Source: JANQPX01 sp965204405 (GTDB lineage Bacteria; Pseudomonadota; Alphaproteobacteria; Geminicoccales; Geminicoccaceae). Taken from it: DNA of 64,000 nucleotides. Shown in pieces: positions 17,030 through 26,096 of this stretch. Position numbers and translations under genes: made by a program. The stretch spans positions 1 to 64,000 of the forward strand of contig CBDBEN010000004.1 in NCBI GenBank assembly GCA_965204405.1. Direction: 5' to 3'. Each line of letters begins with the position of its first letter. The stretch's first letter is position 1. The notes beneath the pieces were generated by a model, which saw nothing but the letters and a program-made list of their open reading frames with translations, was not told where the DNA came from and did no database searches.

Positions 17030-17672
17030 CTGGACACAGAGTTCCCGCAGCCAAGCGGGAAGCAGCGTCCCTGCCGGGACGATGGCGGAGGTGAGATCGT
17101 TCTTGGTTTGGCGATGCTCAACTGAGCAAACGCGCTTCACACATTGATCCACCCACGTCAGTCGCCGCCATCATGCGGAGGAAGTACACCTACCGCGGAG
17201 AGAACTATGGATCCGGCAAGGACAACCTAAAGAGCTTGACAACAACGCCCGGAATTAGAGAACCCTCGACCCATTTGAGACGTAAGAGCTTGCTCGACAA
17301 ACGCGGAATATTCACATTTTGTCGTGGATTATGATCTCGCTCTCGATCGCTTCGGGAATGTTAGACTCCTCAATCTCTAAGTCCTACTTTGTGTAGTGCT
17401 GCGCTCGCGCAACATCTGATAGCGTAGACGCCGCCGAAATGCAGGAACAATCGACGTACCGTCTCGTAGGAGACATCGAGCCCGCTCTGTGCAAGAAGCT
17501 CTTCCACGTCGCAAAGGATGAGGGTAAAGCGAGCACACATCCTGACCGTCAGCTAATTGATCTCGGGTGGAAATCGATAACCGCGATAGAAAGAGAGTTG
17601 TTCATCCTGCGATTCGTATCATCGGGCGCAGACCCAGGCAACGTGACAACGTTAGCGTCAGGCCGGCGCACG
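17030..17672. other. IS110 flank and non-coding stretch
   Basis: The first about 130 bases after the IS110 gene contain a GC-rich hairpin (GCAGCCAAGCGGGAAGCAGC region) and may be part of the IS110 non-coding end. From 17170 to 17672 I find no gene with a recognisable product. The open frame at 17439-17792 overlaps the esterase gene on the other strand and is not supported. Confidence 0.4.
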
Positions 17673-18605
17673 TCAAAGACGCTGCGCCTGGAAAAATTTC
17701 CAAATCTCCTCGGCAGTCTCGATCGTCTGGCTATGGCTGCCGCCGTGCGGGCCACGTCTGCCGCCGGACACGGGCTGCAGGGATGGCAGTGAATGTCCGC
17801 CGCCTTCAATTCTGTAAAAGCGCTGGGGCGATGGACTTTTGCACGCCGTCCAGTCCAGGATCATGGCTCGCGTCTGGTCGGACGGCTCGCGCGAGGCGAT
17901 CATGTTCACATCGTAGCTCGTACAGCCTCGCTGGCGCCGCCAGAACTCCAGTGTCTCTGGGATGGACAGGAGACGGAAGTGCTCTGTGATCGCCCCGTCA
18001 TAGGGCTGCATCCAGTCCTCCGTGCCCGCGACCACGACCAGCGGCACGAGCCGCTCCGGGCTGCAATGCTCCACCTGATGATCGACCATGCCGCTGATCA
18101 GCGGCGCGACGCCGGCAAGCCGTTCGGACATTTGGCATGCCAGGGTCCAGGCCATCAGCCCGCCATTAGATAGACCGGTTGCGTAGACGCGCGACGCATC
18201 GACGCCTCCCTCGGCAACAAGCTTGTCGACAATAGCATTGATGAAGCCAACATCGTCGATCCGTTCATCCTTCTGCGGCAATCTGACCGGCAGGCTCTCG
18301 TCGAAGGACCAGTGCCCTTTGAGCGCCATCGGATAGAGAACTGCGAAGTTTTCCCGGTCGGCCAGGGGCTCCATCGCGAGGGACCGCCGGACACCTTCGA
18401 CGGCCTGATTGAGACCGTGCAACGCGATGACAAGCGGGACGGCGCCTTTTTGTGTAGGCGGCTTATGCAGCAGGTATTCCCGTTCGACACCCTGATAGGA
18501 TATGGACGAAAGGCCGGCTGGGGACGGCGCAGCGTCCTGCGCCATGACCGTGACCGGACTGGTGAGAAGCGATGCCAGTAGAACCCAAAGTCTTATCCTC
18601 GTCAC
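17673..18605 (-). CDS. Secreted PHB-depolymerase-like esterase (alpha/beta hydrolase)
   Basis: A secreted serine hydrolase of the PHB depolymerase / feruloyl esterase (LpqC-like) group. I prefer the GTG at 18605 (VTRIRLWVLLASLLTSP), which starts a good signal peptide ending near VMAQD; the ATG at 18659 would add 18 residues. The mature part has VPLVIALHGLNQ (oxyanion strand), VYATGLSNGGLMAW with the nucleophile Ser in GLSNGG, VVAGTEDWMQPY (acid) and IEGGGHSLPS (His). All of the catalytic triad is present. It would act in the periplasm or outside the cell on aliphatic or aromatic esters; the natural substrate is not evident. It stands alone between IS110 and IS6. Confidence 0.72.
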   Translation of the reverse strand: MTRIRLWVLLASLLTSPVTVMAQDAAPSPAGLSSISYQGVEREYLLHKPPTQKGAVPLVIALHGLNQAVEGVRRSLAMEPLADRENFAVLYPMALKGHWSFDESLPVRLPQKDERIDDVGFINAIVDKLVAEGGVDASRVYATGLSNGGLMAWTLACQMSERLAGVAPLISGMVDHQVEHCSPERLVPLVVVAGTEDWMQPYDGAITEHFRLLSIPETLEFWRRQRGCTSYDVNMIASREPSDQTRAMILDWTACKSPSPQRFYRIEGGGHSLPSLQPVSGGRRGPHGGSHSQTIETAEEIWKFFQAQRL

Positions 18606-18703
18606 GGAGCTTTCCTTCCATTGCCGATATGCCCGCAAGGGCGCGATGATGCAGACCATGGGCCTTTCGAGAGATAGCTAGAAATAGTGACCCTGCACCA
18701 GTT

Positions 18704-18895
18704 TTGAGAGAATATCATATTAGCTTTTGTTTTTCTGGGAGCGTAGCTGTGATCGTGACCGCAAGTGTTGCTGCTGATATGTTGGGGGTAAATGTCGAAA
18801 CGCTCAGATCATGGATAAAGCGACGTATCTATGAGATACCTGAACATCAGGGTAGGTGGCATTGTCGCCTTGGCTCCATCGGAACTGCATTGTAG
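18704..18895 (+). other. Possible helix-turn-helix gene fragment cut by IS6
   Basis: The frame reads ASVAADMLGVNVETLRSWIK, which looks like the first half of an excisionase or MerR-type helix-turn-helix. About 20 residues later it runs into the left end of the IS6 element (18855). It has no clear ribosome site. It may be the 5' end of a small regulator destroyed by the insertion, or chance. Confidence 0.3.
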
Positions 18896-19673
18896 ATGGA
18901 GTGGATGCAAACGCCGTCCCTTGACGCCTTCAAAGGCTACCGTTTTCCTCGCGAGATCATCAGCCATGCTGTCTGGCTGTATTACAGGTTCTCGCTCAGT
19001 CTTCGCGATGTTGAGGACATCCTTGCCTACCGCGGCATCGACGTCAGTCACCAGACCATCCATGGATGGGAGCAGCGGTTTGGTCCGTTGTTCGCCGATG
19101 TCATTCGGCGAAACCGGCCAAGGCCGGGCGACAAGTGGTATCTTGATGAAGTTGTGATCAAGATCAACGGTGAGATTTTTTATCTCTGGCGTGCCGTGGA
19201 TCAGCATGGTGACGTGCTCGATATCCTGGTGCAAAAGCGGCGCAACAAGCAGGCGGCCAAGCGCTTCCTTGAAAAGCTGGTCAAGGCTTATGGCTGTGAT
19301 CCGAGAGTGATGACTACCGACAAACTTCGAAGCTATAGGGCCGCTGCCAAAGACGTCATGCCTGGTGTCGATCACCGGCAGCATAAAGGCTTGAACAACC
19401 GCGCCGAGGCGTCACACAAAGCCACAAGACGACGAGAAAGGGTGATGCAGCGGTTCAAATCTCCGCATCATGCTCTGCGATTTTGTGCAGCTCACGATCA
19501 GATCAACACCTTGTTTCGTCCCCATCGACACCGCCTTTCCAAAGCAAGTTATCGCCATGCAAGACATGATGCTTTCGATCTTTGGGAGACCTTCTCCGAG
19601 GAATTGAAGACGGCCTGATAAACGGAAAGCCGCTATCTCCGCGGCCGACGTTCAACAAGGCGGCAATGCCCCC
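18855..19673 (+). mobile_element. IS6-family insertion sequence
   Basis: About 819 bp bounded by imperfect inverted ends: GGTGGCATTGTCGCCTTG at 18855-18872, and GGGGGCATTGCCGCCTTG read inward from 19673, which match at 16 of 18 positions. It encloses one complete IS6-type transposase gene. Length and organisation are those of a standard IS6 element. An 8-bp target duplication was not evident by eye, which is common where replicon fusion or deletion has followed insertion. Confidence 0.75.
18896..19618 (+). CDS. IS6-family transposase
   Basis: A 240-residue DDE transposase of the IS6/IS26 family. Landmarks are FKGYRFPREIISHAVWLYYR and LSLRDVEDILAYRGIDVSHQ (helix-turn-helix). The catalytic residues are Asp in WYLDEVVIKI, Asp in VMTTDKLRSY and Glu in HKGLNNRAEASHKATRRRER. 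The ATG at 18896 lies 41 bp inside the left inverted repeat. Full length and apparently intact. IS6 elements insert by replicative cointegration or targeted conservative routes and can build up accessory regions like this one. Confidence 0.85.
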   Translation: MEWMQTPSLDAFKGYRFPREIISHAVWLYYRFSLSLRDVEDILAYRGIDVSHQTIHGWEQRFGPLFADVIRRNRPRPGDKWYLDEVVIKINGEIFYLWRAVDQHGDVLDILVQKRRNKQAAKRFLEKLVKAYGCDPRVMTTDKLRSYRAAAKDVMPGVDHRQHKGLNNRAEASHKATRRRERVMQRFKSPHHALRFCAAHDQINTLFRPHRHRLSKASYRHARHDAFDLWETFSEELKTA

Positions 19674-20093
19674 GCCATTGGTGTCAACGCGTCGATCGCA
19701 CGCGCGTTCAATCGGATTGTTGGCATCGTTTTTTGCTACCCGGATTCGGAGGCCGCTTGCTCGCTATAGGTAACACATAGGTAACAAATCGACGAAACTT
19801 GGGCAAGTATGGTGAAACAGCTAATGCATATAACACTATGAAATATATATTATATTAGAACACTATGAAACATAGCAGAAACACGTTTTTAAGCGGCTGT
19901 TAACAGCTTTGTCGCTGGTTCGAGTCCGGCCCGGGGAGCCAATCCTTTCAGGATGTTAGATGCTAATTGACAGGTTCAATTCTGAAAGAACCTTGAAATT
20001 GGCAACAAATCTCAGTCGCAAGAGCCCATGCGGGAAGTCTGATTTTCGCCCGAATTACCTAAGATAATCTTTGGACCGTCTTCGGAGATCGAC
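19674..20093. other. AT-rich gene-free junction with direct repeats and tRNA scar
   Basis: No gene. It holds a tandem pair of AGGTAACA words near 19767-19785 and two direct repeats AACACTATGAAA (19832-19843 and 19859-19870, 27 bp apart) in very AT-rich DNA. The tRNA-Asn 3' fragment (19891-19941) comes next. Short direct repeats beside an att-like site are what integrase or excisionase arm sites look like, but no integrase gene lies next to it. Confidence 0.45.
19891..19941 (+). other. tRNA-Asn 3' fragment, probable attachment-site scar
   Basis: The 51 bases contain an anticodon loop CTGTTAA (anticodon GUU, Asn) and the T-arm GCTGG-TTCGAGT-CCGGC. An acceptor strand ending CCGGGGAGCCA, including CCA, follows. 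The D-arm and 5' acceptor half are missing; upstream is AT-rich DNA. The anticodon stem has a mismatch, so it is not a working gene. Tyrosine integrases commonly insert into tRNA 3' ends and leave such a partial duplicate at the far end of the island. Its + orientation implies that the intact tRNA-Asn and the island lie to the left. Confidence 0.7.
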
Positions 20094-20548
20094 ATGCGTG
20101 CTGTCGTCAATGGCATCTTCTATCTTCTTCGCACGGGTTGCCAGTGGCGTTTTACGCTCGGCCTGCCGATCGCCAGTTGGGTCGCACCGGCCAAGCTGTC
20201 GGGCAAAAGAGGCGCGAAAAGGTTGATCGCGGGTCTGGGATCGCTTTGGGTGACTATTCGAACGGTGATCGCTGATGGTGGGCACAAGAGCACAAAAGGC
20301 TCGCGGCCGAGGTCAAACGCCGCGAGGGATGGAAGCTGGTCATCGTCAAACGGTGTGAGGGCGCCTTCAAAATCACCGGATTGACCTGGGCCATCAGAGA
20401 AGACCTTTGCCCGGTAGGGCCGCTCTCGACGTCTCTCCAAAGATTATGAGCGTCTCGTGCATATGTCAGAAACCATGATCGATATCGCCACCTTACGCAT
20501 GATGCTCGACAAATTGGCGCCAAACTGACCTTTCCACACAGCCTCTGA
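20090..20548 (+). pseudogene. IS5-family transposase relic
   Basis: Broken pieces of an IS5-family DDE transposase. MRAVVNGIFYLLRTGCQWR starts at 20094. In other frames VTIRTVIADGGHKS (second catalytic Asp region), WKLVIVKRCEGAFKI and finally YERLVHMSETMIDIATLRMM follow, ending near 20526. Internal deletions have removed about half of the gene. The right end TTTCCACACAGCCTCTGA (20531-20548) is preserved and matches the ends of the small element at 2223-2383. The left end is missing. Confidence 0.7.
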
Positions 20549-20592
20549 CAAGCCAGCTTGATCGAAACCTAACGCACCAGCACCCCGTCCGG

Positions 20593-21750
20593 TCAATAGG
20601 ATCGCGGCATCCCCAGGACATGCTCGGCGATGTAGCTCAGCACCAGGTTGGTCGAGATCGGAGCGACCTGATAGAGGCGGCATTCGCGAAATTTGCGCTC
20701 GATGTCGTACTCTTCTGCGAAGCCGAAGCCGCCATGAGTTTGCAGACAGGCTTCGGCGGCGGCCCAGGACGCATCGGCAGCGAGCATCTTGGCAAGGTTG
20801 GCTTCCTCGCCAGGCGTTTCGCCGGCTTCGAACAGACGAATGGCTTCGCGCAGCATCAGTTCGGCCGACCGCATATCCGCATAGGCTTTGGCGATCGGAA
20901 ACTGGATGCCCTGATTCTGACCGATCGGACGATCGAAGACGACACGCTCCTTGGCGTAGCCTGCCGCCTTTTCGATGAACCATTTGGCATCACCGATGCT
21001 TTCCGCGGCGATCAGAATACGCTCGGCATTCATGCCGGAGAGAATATAGCGAAAGCCCCTGCCCTCTTCACCGATCAGATTGGTGGCCGGCACCTTCATG
21101 TTGTCGAAGAAAACCTCGGTGGTCGCGTGGTTCATCATGGTGCGAATCGGGCGGATCGAGAGCGTTTTGCCGAGCGCTTCGCGCATATCCACTAGGAGCA
21201 CCGAGAGCCCTTCAGTTTTCTTTGCCGCCCGATCCCTCGGCGTCGTCCGACAAAGTAGCAGCATCAGGTCGGAGTGCTCGGCCCTGGATGTCCAGATTTT
21301 CTGACCATTGACCACATAGTGATCGCCCTCCCGGACCGCGGTCGTGCGCAGGGCCGTGGTGTCAGTACCGCTGGTGGGCTCGGTCACGCCGAAAGCCTGA
21401 AGGCGAAGCTTGCCGGTGGCGATACCCGGCAGATAGCGCTGCTTTTGGTCTTTCGATCCGTGCCGCAGCATGGTGCCCATGGTATACATCTGGGCGTGGC
21501 ACGCACCTGCATTGCAGCCGGCGCGATGAACCTCCTCGAGAATGGCGGCACCGGCCGATATCGGCAGCCCCGAGCCGCCATAAGCTTCCGGAATGAGTGC
21601 CCCGAGATAGCCGGCGGTCGTCAATGCCTCGACAAAGGCTTGGGGATAGGCCTGCTCGCGATCGCATTTTTGCCAATAGGCGCCTGGAAAACCTTCGCAT
21701 AGCTTCGAAACGCCTTCGCGAATATCCTGATGGTCAAGCTCGTAGGTCAT
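20593..21750 (-). CDS. Acyl-CoA dehydrogenase
   Basis: An FAD-dependent acyl-CoA dehydrogenase (385 residues) that introduces a trans-2 double bond into an acyl-CoA. I choose the ATG at 21750 (MTYELDHQDIREGVSKLCEG); the upstream in-frame extension is not family-like. Domains in order are the N-terminal helical domain, the beta barrel with AFGVTEPTSGTDTT and KIWTSRAEHSD, and the C-terminal helical bundle with MNAERILIAAESIGDAKWFI and LQTHGGFGFAEEYDIERKFR. The C-terminus, CRLYQVAPISTN, differs from the usual YEGT active-site loop, so the catalytic base cannot be assigned with certainty. It is divergent from an enoyl-CoA hydratase/alcohol dehydrogenase pair, which together suggest a short beta-oxidation-like route for an unknown CoA ester. 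Confidence 0.85.
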   Translation of the reverse strand: MTYELDHQDIREGVSKLCEGFPGAYWQKCDREQAYPQAFVEALTTAGYLGALIPEAYGGSGLPISAGAAILEEVHRAGCNAGACHAQMYTMGTMLRHGSKDQKQRYLPGIATGKLRLQAFGVTEPTSGTDTTALRTTAVREGDHYVVNGQKIWTSRAEHSDLMLLLCRTTPRDRAAKKTEGLSVLLVDMREALGKTLSIRPIRTMMNHATTEVFFDNMKVPATNLIGEEGRGFRYILSGMNAERILIAAESIGDAKWFIEKAAGYAKERVVFDRPIGQNQGIQFPIAKAYADMRSAELMLREAIRLFEAGETPGEEANLAKMLAADASWAAAEACLQTHGGFGFAEEYDIERKFRECRLYQVAPISTNLVLSYIAEHVLGMPRSY

Positions 21751-21943
21751 ACTCTGCCCGTCGATGTCAGTAACTCGGATTGATCCTTCAAGGCATGCTA
21801 CCGGCAGATCCTTCCCCATTCAAAGGCCCAGCATCGATATGTTCACAGCGATGGAAAAAATATAGTGTGGTCATCAAGATCCAGGTCCCGACGACGATCG
21901 GGTCCCCTTTCCGGCCATACCTCTCTATGAGCAGCGACCAACC

Positions 21944-22741
21944 ATGACCGATGGCGATTTTCCAACCCTGCTCCTGACTGAACCCGCATCCCACGTTCTG
22001 CAGGTGACCCTCAATCGACCAGAGGTCGCCAACGCGCTGAACACGCAGATGGGCAAGGATTTGTTCCGCCTGTTCGAGGATCTGGCCTTGGATCCGGGCA
22101 ATGTCCACGCTGTCGTCGTTACCGGCGCAGGTGAACGGGCGTTCTGTGCCGGAGGCGATCTGAAAGAGCGCAATGGCATGACCGACGAGGCCTGGGGTCG
22201 CCAGCACCTCATTTTCGAACGTATGGTCCGAGCGCTCATCGCCTGCCCTCTCCCGCTGATCGGCGCCATCAACGGAGCTGCCTATGCTGGTGGCTGCGAG
22301 ATTGCGGCGACGCTGGACTTTCTCTACGCCGCCGAGAACGCCAGATTTGCACAGACGGAGACCACCCTTGGCATCATTCCGGGAGCAGGCGGCACCCAGA
22401 CCCTAGCACGGGCGATCGGTGAACGCCGTGCCAAAGAACTCATTCTGTCAGCCAAGCCGTTCAGTGCAGCGGACGCTCTGGCTTGGGGTTTCGTCAACGC
22501 CATCTTCCCGCATGATCGGCTTCTTCAAGAGGCTCTGGCCGCTGCTGAACGTATTGCCGCCAACGCACCGATCGCTGTGCGGCAAGCCAAGCAGGCCATC
22601 CATCACGGCCTGCAGCTCTCGCTGGCCGACGGCCTCGCCTTCGAGATCGAAGCCTATAACCGCACCGTGCCCACCGAGGACCGGCGAGAAGGCGTGCTGG
22701 CCTTCAACGAGAAACGAAAGCCGGCCTTCAAGGGGCGTTGA
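21944..22741 (+). CDS. Enoyl-CoA hydratase/isomerase family protein
   Basis: A crotonase-fold protein of 265 residues. It has the oxyanion-hole loops AFCAGGDLKERN and AAYAGGCEIAATLDF. The catalytic-glutamate region ETTLGIIPGAGGTQTL follows, and FNEKRKPAFKGR near the C-terminus is typical of enoyl-CoA hydratases. It hydrates a 2-enoyl-CoA, the product of an acyl-CoA dehydrogenase such as the one encoded divergently 193 bp away. The alcohol dehydrogenase gene begins 40 bp downstream, so the two are probably cotranscribed. The shared promoter region at 21751-21943 shows no clear operator by eye. Confidence 0.87.
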   Translation: MTDGDFPTLLLTEPASHVLQVTLNRPEVANALNTQMGKDLFRLFEDLALDPGNVHAVVVTGAGERAFCAGGDLKERNGMTDEAWGRQHLIFERMVRALIACPLPLIGAINGAAYAGGCEIAATLDFLYAAENARFAQTETTLGIIPGAGGTQTLARAIGERRAKELILSAKPFSAADALAWGFVNAIFPHDRLLQEALAAAERIAANAPIAVRQAKQAIHHGLQLSLADGLAFEIEAYNRTVPTEDRREGVLAFNEKRKPAFKGR

Positions 22742-22781
22742 GGGGTCAAATGAAGACAACGTCGTTTGCGGGAGGAAGCCG

Positions 22782-23847
22782 ATGACAACCTATACAAGCT
22801 ATGATCTGGTGACGTTCGGGAAACCAATCGAAAAACGCGAGCGCCCGATGCCGACGCCGAAGGGGACGGAAGTTCTGCTGAGAGTACGGCGCTCCGGCGT
22901 TTGCCATTCGGACCTGCATATCGGCGAAGGGTTTTTCGACCTCGGTGAAGAGGGGCGGCTCATGATGGAGGACCGCGGAATCGAGCTGCCGGTCGCCATG
23001 GGCCACGAAGTTGTGGGCGAAGTCATCGGGGCCGGCCCGGACACCCATGATGTCCCAGTCGGCAAGACGATGCTCGTCTTCCCCTGGATCGGCTGCCGCG
23101 AATGCCGGGCCTGCCAGGAGGATCGCGAGAACGATTGCATGAAGATGCGAGCGATCGGTCTGGTTCAAGATGGCGGCTATGCTACCCACATCCTGGTCGA
23201 GCACCCTAAATTTCTGGTCGACATCGATGGCGTGAGATCTCGACATGGCCGCCCCTTATGCATGTTCGGGGCTCACTGTCTACAACGCGCTCAAGAAGCT
23301 CGGCTCAATGCGTGAGGATGAATGGTTTGCCGTCATGGGCGTGGGCGGACTCGGCTTGAACGCCATCGCGATTGCGCGCGCCATGGGCCATAAGCGCATT
23401 CTTGCCATCGACAATGACAAATCGAAGCTGGACACGGCACGATCGATGGGCGCAGATGCCGTGCTCGACAGCTCGGACGGCAACGCCTTGGAAAAGCTGC
23501 GCGCGCTCACCGACAACAAGCTGCTGGCCGTCCTCGACACGGTTGGCGTTCCGTCCACATCGAAGCTGGCCGTCCATGCGCTGGTCAAGACCGGACGCTA
23601 CGTGGTCGTCGGCCTGCATGGCGGCGACTTCAAAATGCCGCTTCCCTGGCTGCCGCAAAAGGCCCTCACCGTCCGTGGCTGCCATGTCGGCAGCAGTGGT
23701 GAACTGCGTGAACTGATTGCCCTGGTCAAGGCCGGCAAAATCAGGGACATCCCCGTAACCCTCCGCCCACTGGCGGAGGTTGGCGAGGCTCTCGACGACC
23801 TAAAATCCGGCAGGGTCACCGGCCGCGTGGTGCTCAACGCCGATTAG
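22782..23847 (+). pseudogene. Zinc-dependent alcohol dehydrogenase, single-base frameshift
   Basis: A medium-chain zinc alcohol dehydrogenase of about 354 codons. The ATG at 22782 has a perfect GGAGG at 22771-22775. Catalytic zinc ligands appear in SGVCHSDLHIG and MGHEVVGEV. The structural-zinc lobe is CRECRACQEDRENDC, and the Rossmann motif is GVGGLGLNAIAIARA. The first frame reads to VDIDGV and then fails at about 23234; the second frame reads DLDMAAPYACSGLTVYNALK from there to the TAG at 23845-23847. Removing one base in GTGAGATCTC restores a full-length enzyme. All metal ligands are intact, so this is either a very recent mutation or an assembly error. The stop codon is followed by AGCGCC, resembling the ends of the TA-flanked elements. 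Confidence 0.78.
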
Positions 23848-23879
23848 AGCGCCTCTCCAATCCGGCCCAGATAAGCTTT

Positions 23880-26096
23880 CTATTGAGGCCTTTTGGCGTA
23901 GGCCTCCTGCTGAAACGTATCGAGAAATCCGGCGAGATCATTCGCTGGCATAGGCCTTGCTAAATGAAACCCCTGGATCTCATGGCAGCCTTCGCTACGC
24001 AGCAGTTCCAATGTTTCCGAACTCTCGACGCCTTCGGCGGTTACTCTTTTGTTCATGCTCCGGCCGAGATTGGTCACCGCGCGGACAATGGCGGTATCAT
24101 CGGCATTGGTGCCGAAACCCGCAACAAAGGAACGATCGATCTTGATCCGATCGATCGGCAGATCCTTCAAGAGGGCAAGGCTGGAGAAACCCGTGCCGAA
24201 ATCGTCGAGGGCGATGCAAACGCCGAGTTCGTGAAGCTCGGCCAATTTGCGTTCGATACCCGATGCACCAGCCGTGATGACCATGCGTTCGGTTAGTTCC
24301 AGTTCGAGCAGGCTCGGATTGAGATCGAATTCGGCAAGGTATGTGCGTACCAAGTCCACCAGATCCGGCCGCTGCAGCAGCGGCATCGAGAGGTTCACGG
24401 CGACGCGAAGGCCGGTCAGATTTTCCTTCTCCCAGGCCTTGGCATACTCGCAGGCCCTGCGCAGGACCCAGGCCCCGATACGCTGTGCTTCGCGGCTGAC
24501 CTCGATCGCATGAATGAAAGCATCCGCCGGCAAGAGCCCCCGCTCCGGATGATGCCAGCGGAGCAAAGCTTCAACGGCATTGATTCTGCCTGAACAAAGG
24601 CTCGCGATCGGCTGAAAGAAAACGTCGAACTCGCCCCGCGCTTCGGCTCTGATGAGCTGAGTAATGAGTGAGTCCCGCTCCCGCACTTGGATGTCGAGAT
24701 CGTCACTGAAGAAGCTGATCGCGTTACGGCCTCGATCCTTGGCGCGGTAAAGAGCAAGGTCAGCACGTCTTAGCAGTTGTTCGGGGTCATCGCCGTGATC
24801 GGGAAAAAGGGCAATCCCGATCGTCACCGATGTATGAAGAAGCTCATCGCCAATTGTATAGGGCTGCTCAATGGCTTCTTGAAGCTTCTCGGCGAGCTTT
24901 GTGGGTGCACGCGGCTGCCCTGCGTCGCGCTGCAGGACTGCAAATTCGTCTCCACCCAGGCGTGCGACCACGTCAGACGCACGCACCGAATTCCGGAGCC
25001 TCGACGCCACCGTCTGCAGCAGCTTGTCACCGACGTGATGTCCAAGGGTATCGTTGATGGTCTTGAAGTAGTCGAGATCCAGATAGTGGATAGCGAATTC
25101 CGCTCCGCCGGCTCTCGCCTCTTCTACGATGGATTTGAGGCAATGCTGGAATTCCAGACGATTCGGTAGCCCGGTCAAAGCATCGTGACTGGCAAGGTAC
25201 CGATGGCGTTCCTCGCTCTTCAGCCGTTCGGTGACATCGCGAAAGATCAGATAGGCGGCCGGCTTGCCGCTGAAGGCGAAGGGAATGGACGTCCACTCGA
25301 CATCGACATCATCGCCGGAAGGCTTGCAAAGCCTGCCGTAGGATTGCCTGGGAACGGCTTCTCCCTCTTCCTCTTCGAGGCTGCTCTGAATTTCACGAAA
25401 AGCCCGGCCTCCCATCCTCTGATGGCAAAAGTCGAGAATGTCTTGGCCTAGCAAATCGCCTGGATCGTCGATCCCAAGAAGCATCGCAGCAGCTTGGTTG
25501 GCGATGACGATATGCTGATCGCAGATCGCGATCGTAGCGTCCGGCGAATGGTCGGCAAAGGCACGAAATCGTGCCTCGCTTTCACGCAGAGCCAATTCGG
25601 TCTTCTTGCGCCTGGTAACATCACGGCAGACATTCAGCGTCGCAGCACCGCCCGCCGACGTGATCTTGGCAGCAACTGTTTCGATACTGCGCCGCTGCCC
25701 GTCTGCACCGACCCTGACATAGGGCACGATTTCGCTGGTGCCGCCATGGGCCATCACGGCATGGATCGCTTCGCCGAGATGATCCCGGTCTTCAGGCGCC
25801 ACGAAATCGAACACCCTTCGCCCGATCAGTGCTTCGGGCGCCTTTCCAATCATGCTGGTGCCTGCTGCCGGGTTGGCATAGATGATCCGGCCATTGCGAT
25901 GGATGATGACAGCATCGGGAATGGCTTCAACGACTTGCCGAAAGCAGGCCTGATCCGAACCCGCCGTAGTCTTCGCAAACGATCTCATCATCCTGCTCAG
26001 ATCGTCGATTGCAATGTCGACCACCTGACTGTCCACATCTTCCTGAACGTTGCCAACGTCGCTTCTTATCAACCGAAAATCCTCTCCCTCGGGCAA
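23880..26096 (-). CDS. PAS-PAS-GGDEF-EAL cyclic-di-GMP signalling protein
   Basis: A 738-residue cytosolic protein that likely makes and/or degrades cyclic di-GMP. After about 40 leading residues come two PAS sensor domains: about 50-165 (VEAIPDAVIIHRNGRIIYAN) and about 170-290 (FADHSPDATIAICDQHIVI). A GGDEF domain follows with YLDLDYFKTINDTLGHHVGD and RLGGDEFAVL. The EAL domain has EALLRWHHPERG, then DDFGTGFSSLALLKDLPID and IKIDRSFV. The GGDEF signature is intact, and the EAL Glu and DDFG loop are intact, so both activities are possible. No membrane helix is evident, so the PAS domains probably sense an intracellular cue. It stands alone, convergent with the alcohol dehydrogenase. Confidence 0.9.
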   Translation of the reverse strand: MPEGEDFRLIRSDVGNVQEDVDSQVVDIAIDDLSRMMRSFAKTTAGSDQACFRQVVEAIPDAVIIHRNGRIIYANPAAGTSMIGKAPEALIGRRVFDFVAPEDRDHLGEAIHAVMAHGGTSEIVPYVRVGADGQRRSIETVAAKITSAGGAATLNVCRDVTRRKKTELALRESEARFRAFADHSPDATIAICDQHIVIANQAAAMLLGIDDPGDLLGQDILDFCHQRMGGRAFREIQSSLEEEEGEAVPRQSYGRLCKPSGDDVDVEWTSIPFAFSGKPAAYLIFRDVTERLKSEERHRYLASHDALTGLPNRLEFQHCLKSIVEEARAGGAEFAIHYLDLDYFKTINDTLGHHVGDKLLQTVASRLRNSVRASDVVARLGGDEFAVLQRDAGQPRAPTKLAEKLQEAIEQPYTIGDELLHTSVTIGIALFPDHGDDPEQLLRRADLALYRAKDRGRNAISFFSDDLDIQVRERDSLITQLIRAEARGEFDVFFQPIASLCSGRINAVEALLRWHHPERGLLPADAFIHAIEVSREAQRIGAWVLRRACEYAKAWEKENLTGLRVAVNLSMPLLQRPDLVDLVRTYLAEFDLNPSLLELELTERMVITAGASGIERKLAELHELGVCIALDDFGTGFSSLALLKDLPIDRIKIDRSFVAGFGTNADDTAIVRAVTNLGRSMNKRVTAEGVESSETLELLRSEGCHEIQGFHLARPMPANDLAGFLDTFQQEAYAKRPQ

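Noticed and set aside
17439..17792. A 117-codon + strand frame upstream of the esterase end
   Set aside because: Overlaps the 3' end of the esterase gene on the other strand and shows no recognisable protein features.
19832..19870. Possible start of a CRISPR array (repeat AACACTATGAAA)
   Set aside because: Only two 12-bp repeats with 27-bp spacing, no further units, no cas genes nearby.
19891..19941. A functional tRNA-Asn gene
   Set aside because: The 5' acceptor strand and the D-arm are absent and the anticodon stem has a mismatch; only the 3' part is there.
23225..23245. Programmed frameshift in the alcohol dehydrogenase
   Set aside because: No slippery heptamer, stop-codon pause or stimulatory hairpin at the site; medium-chain dehydrogenases are not known for recoding.
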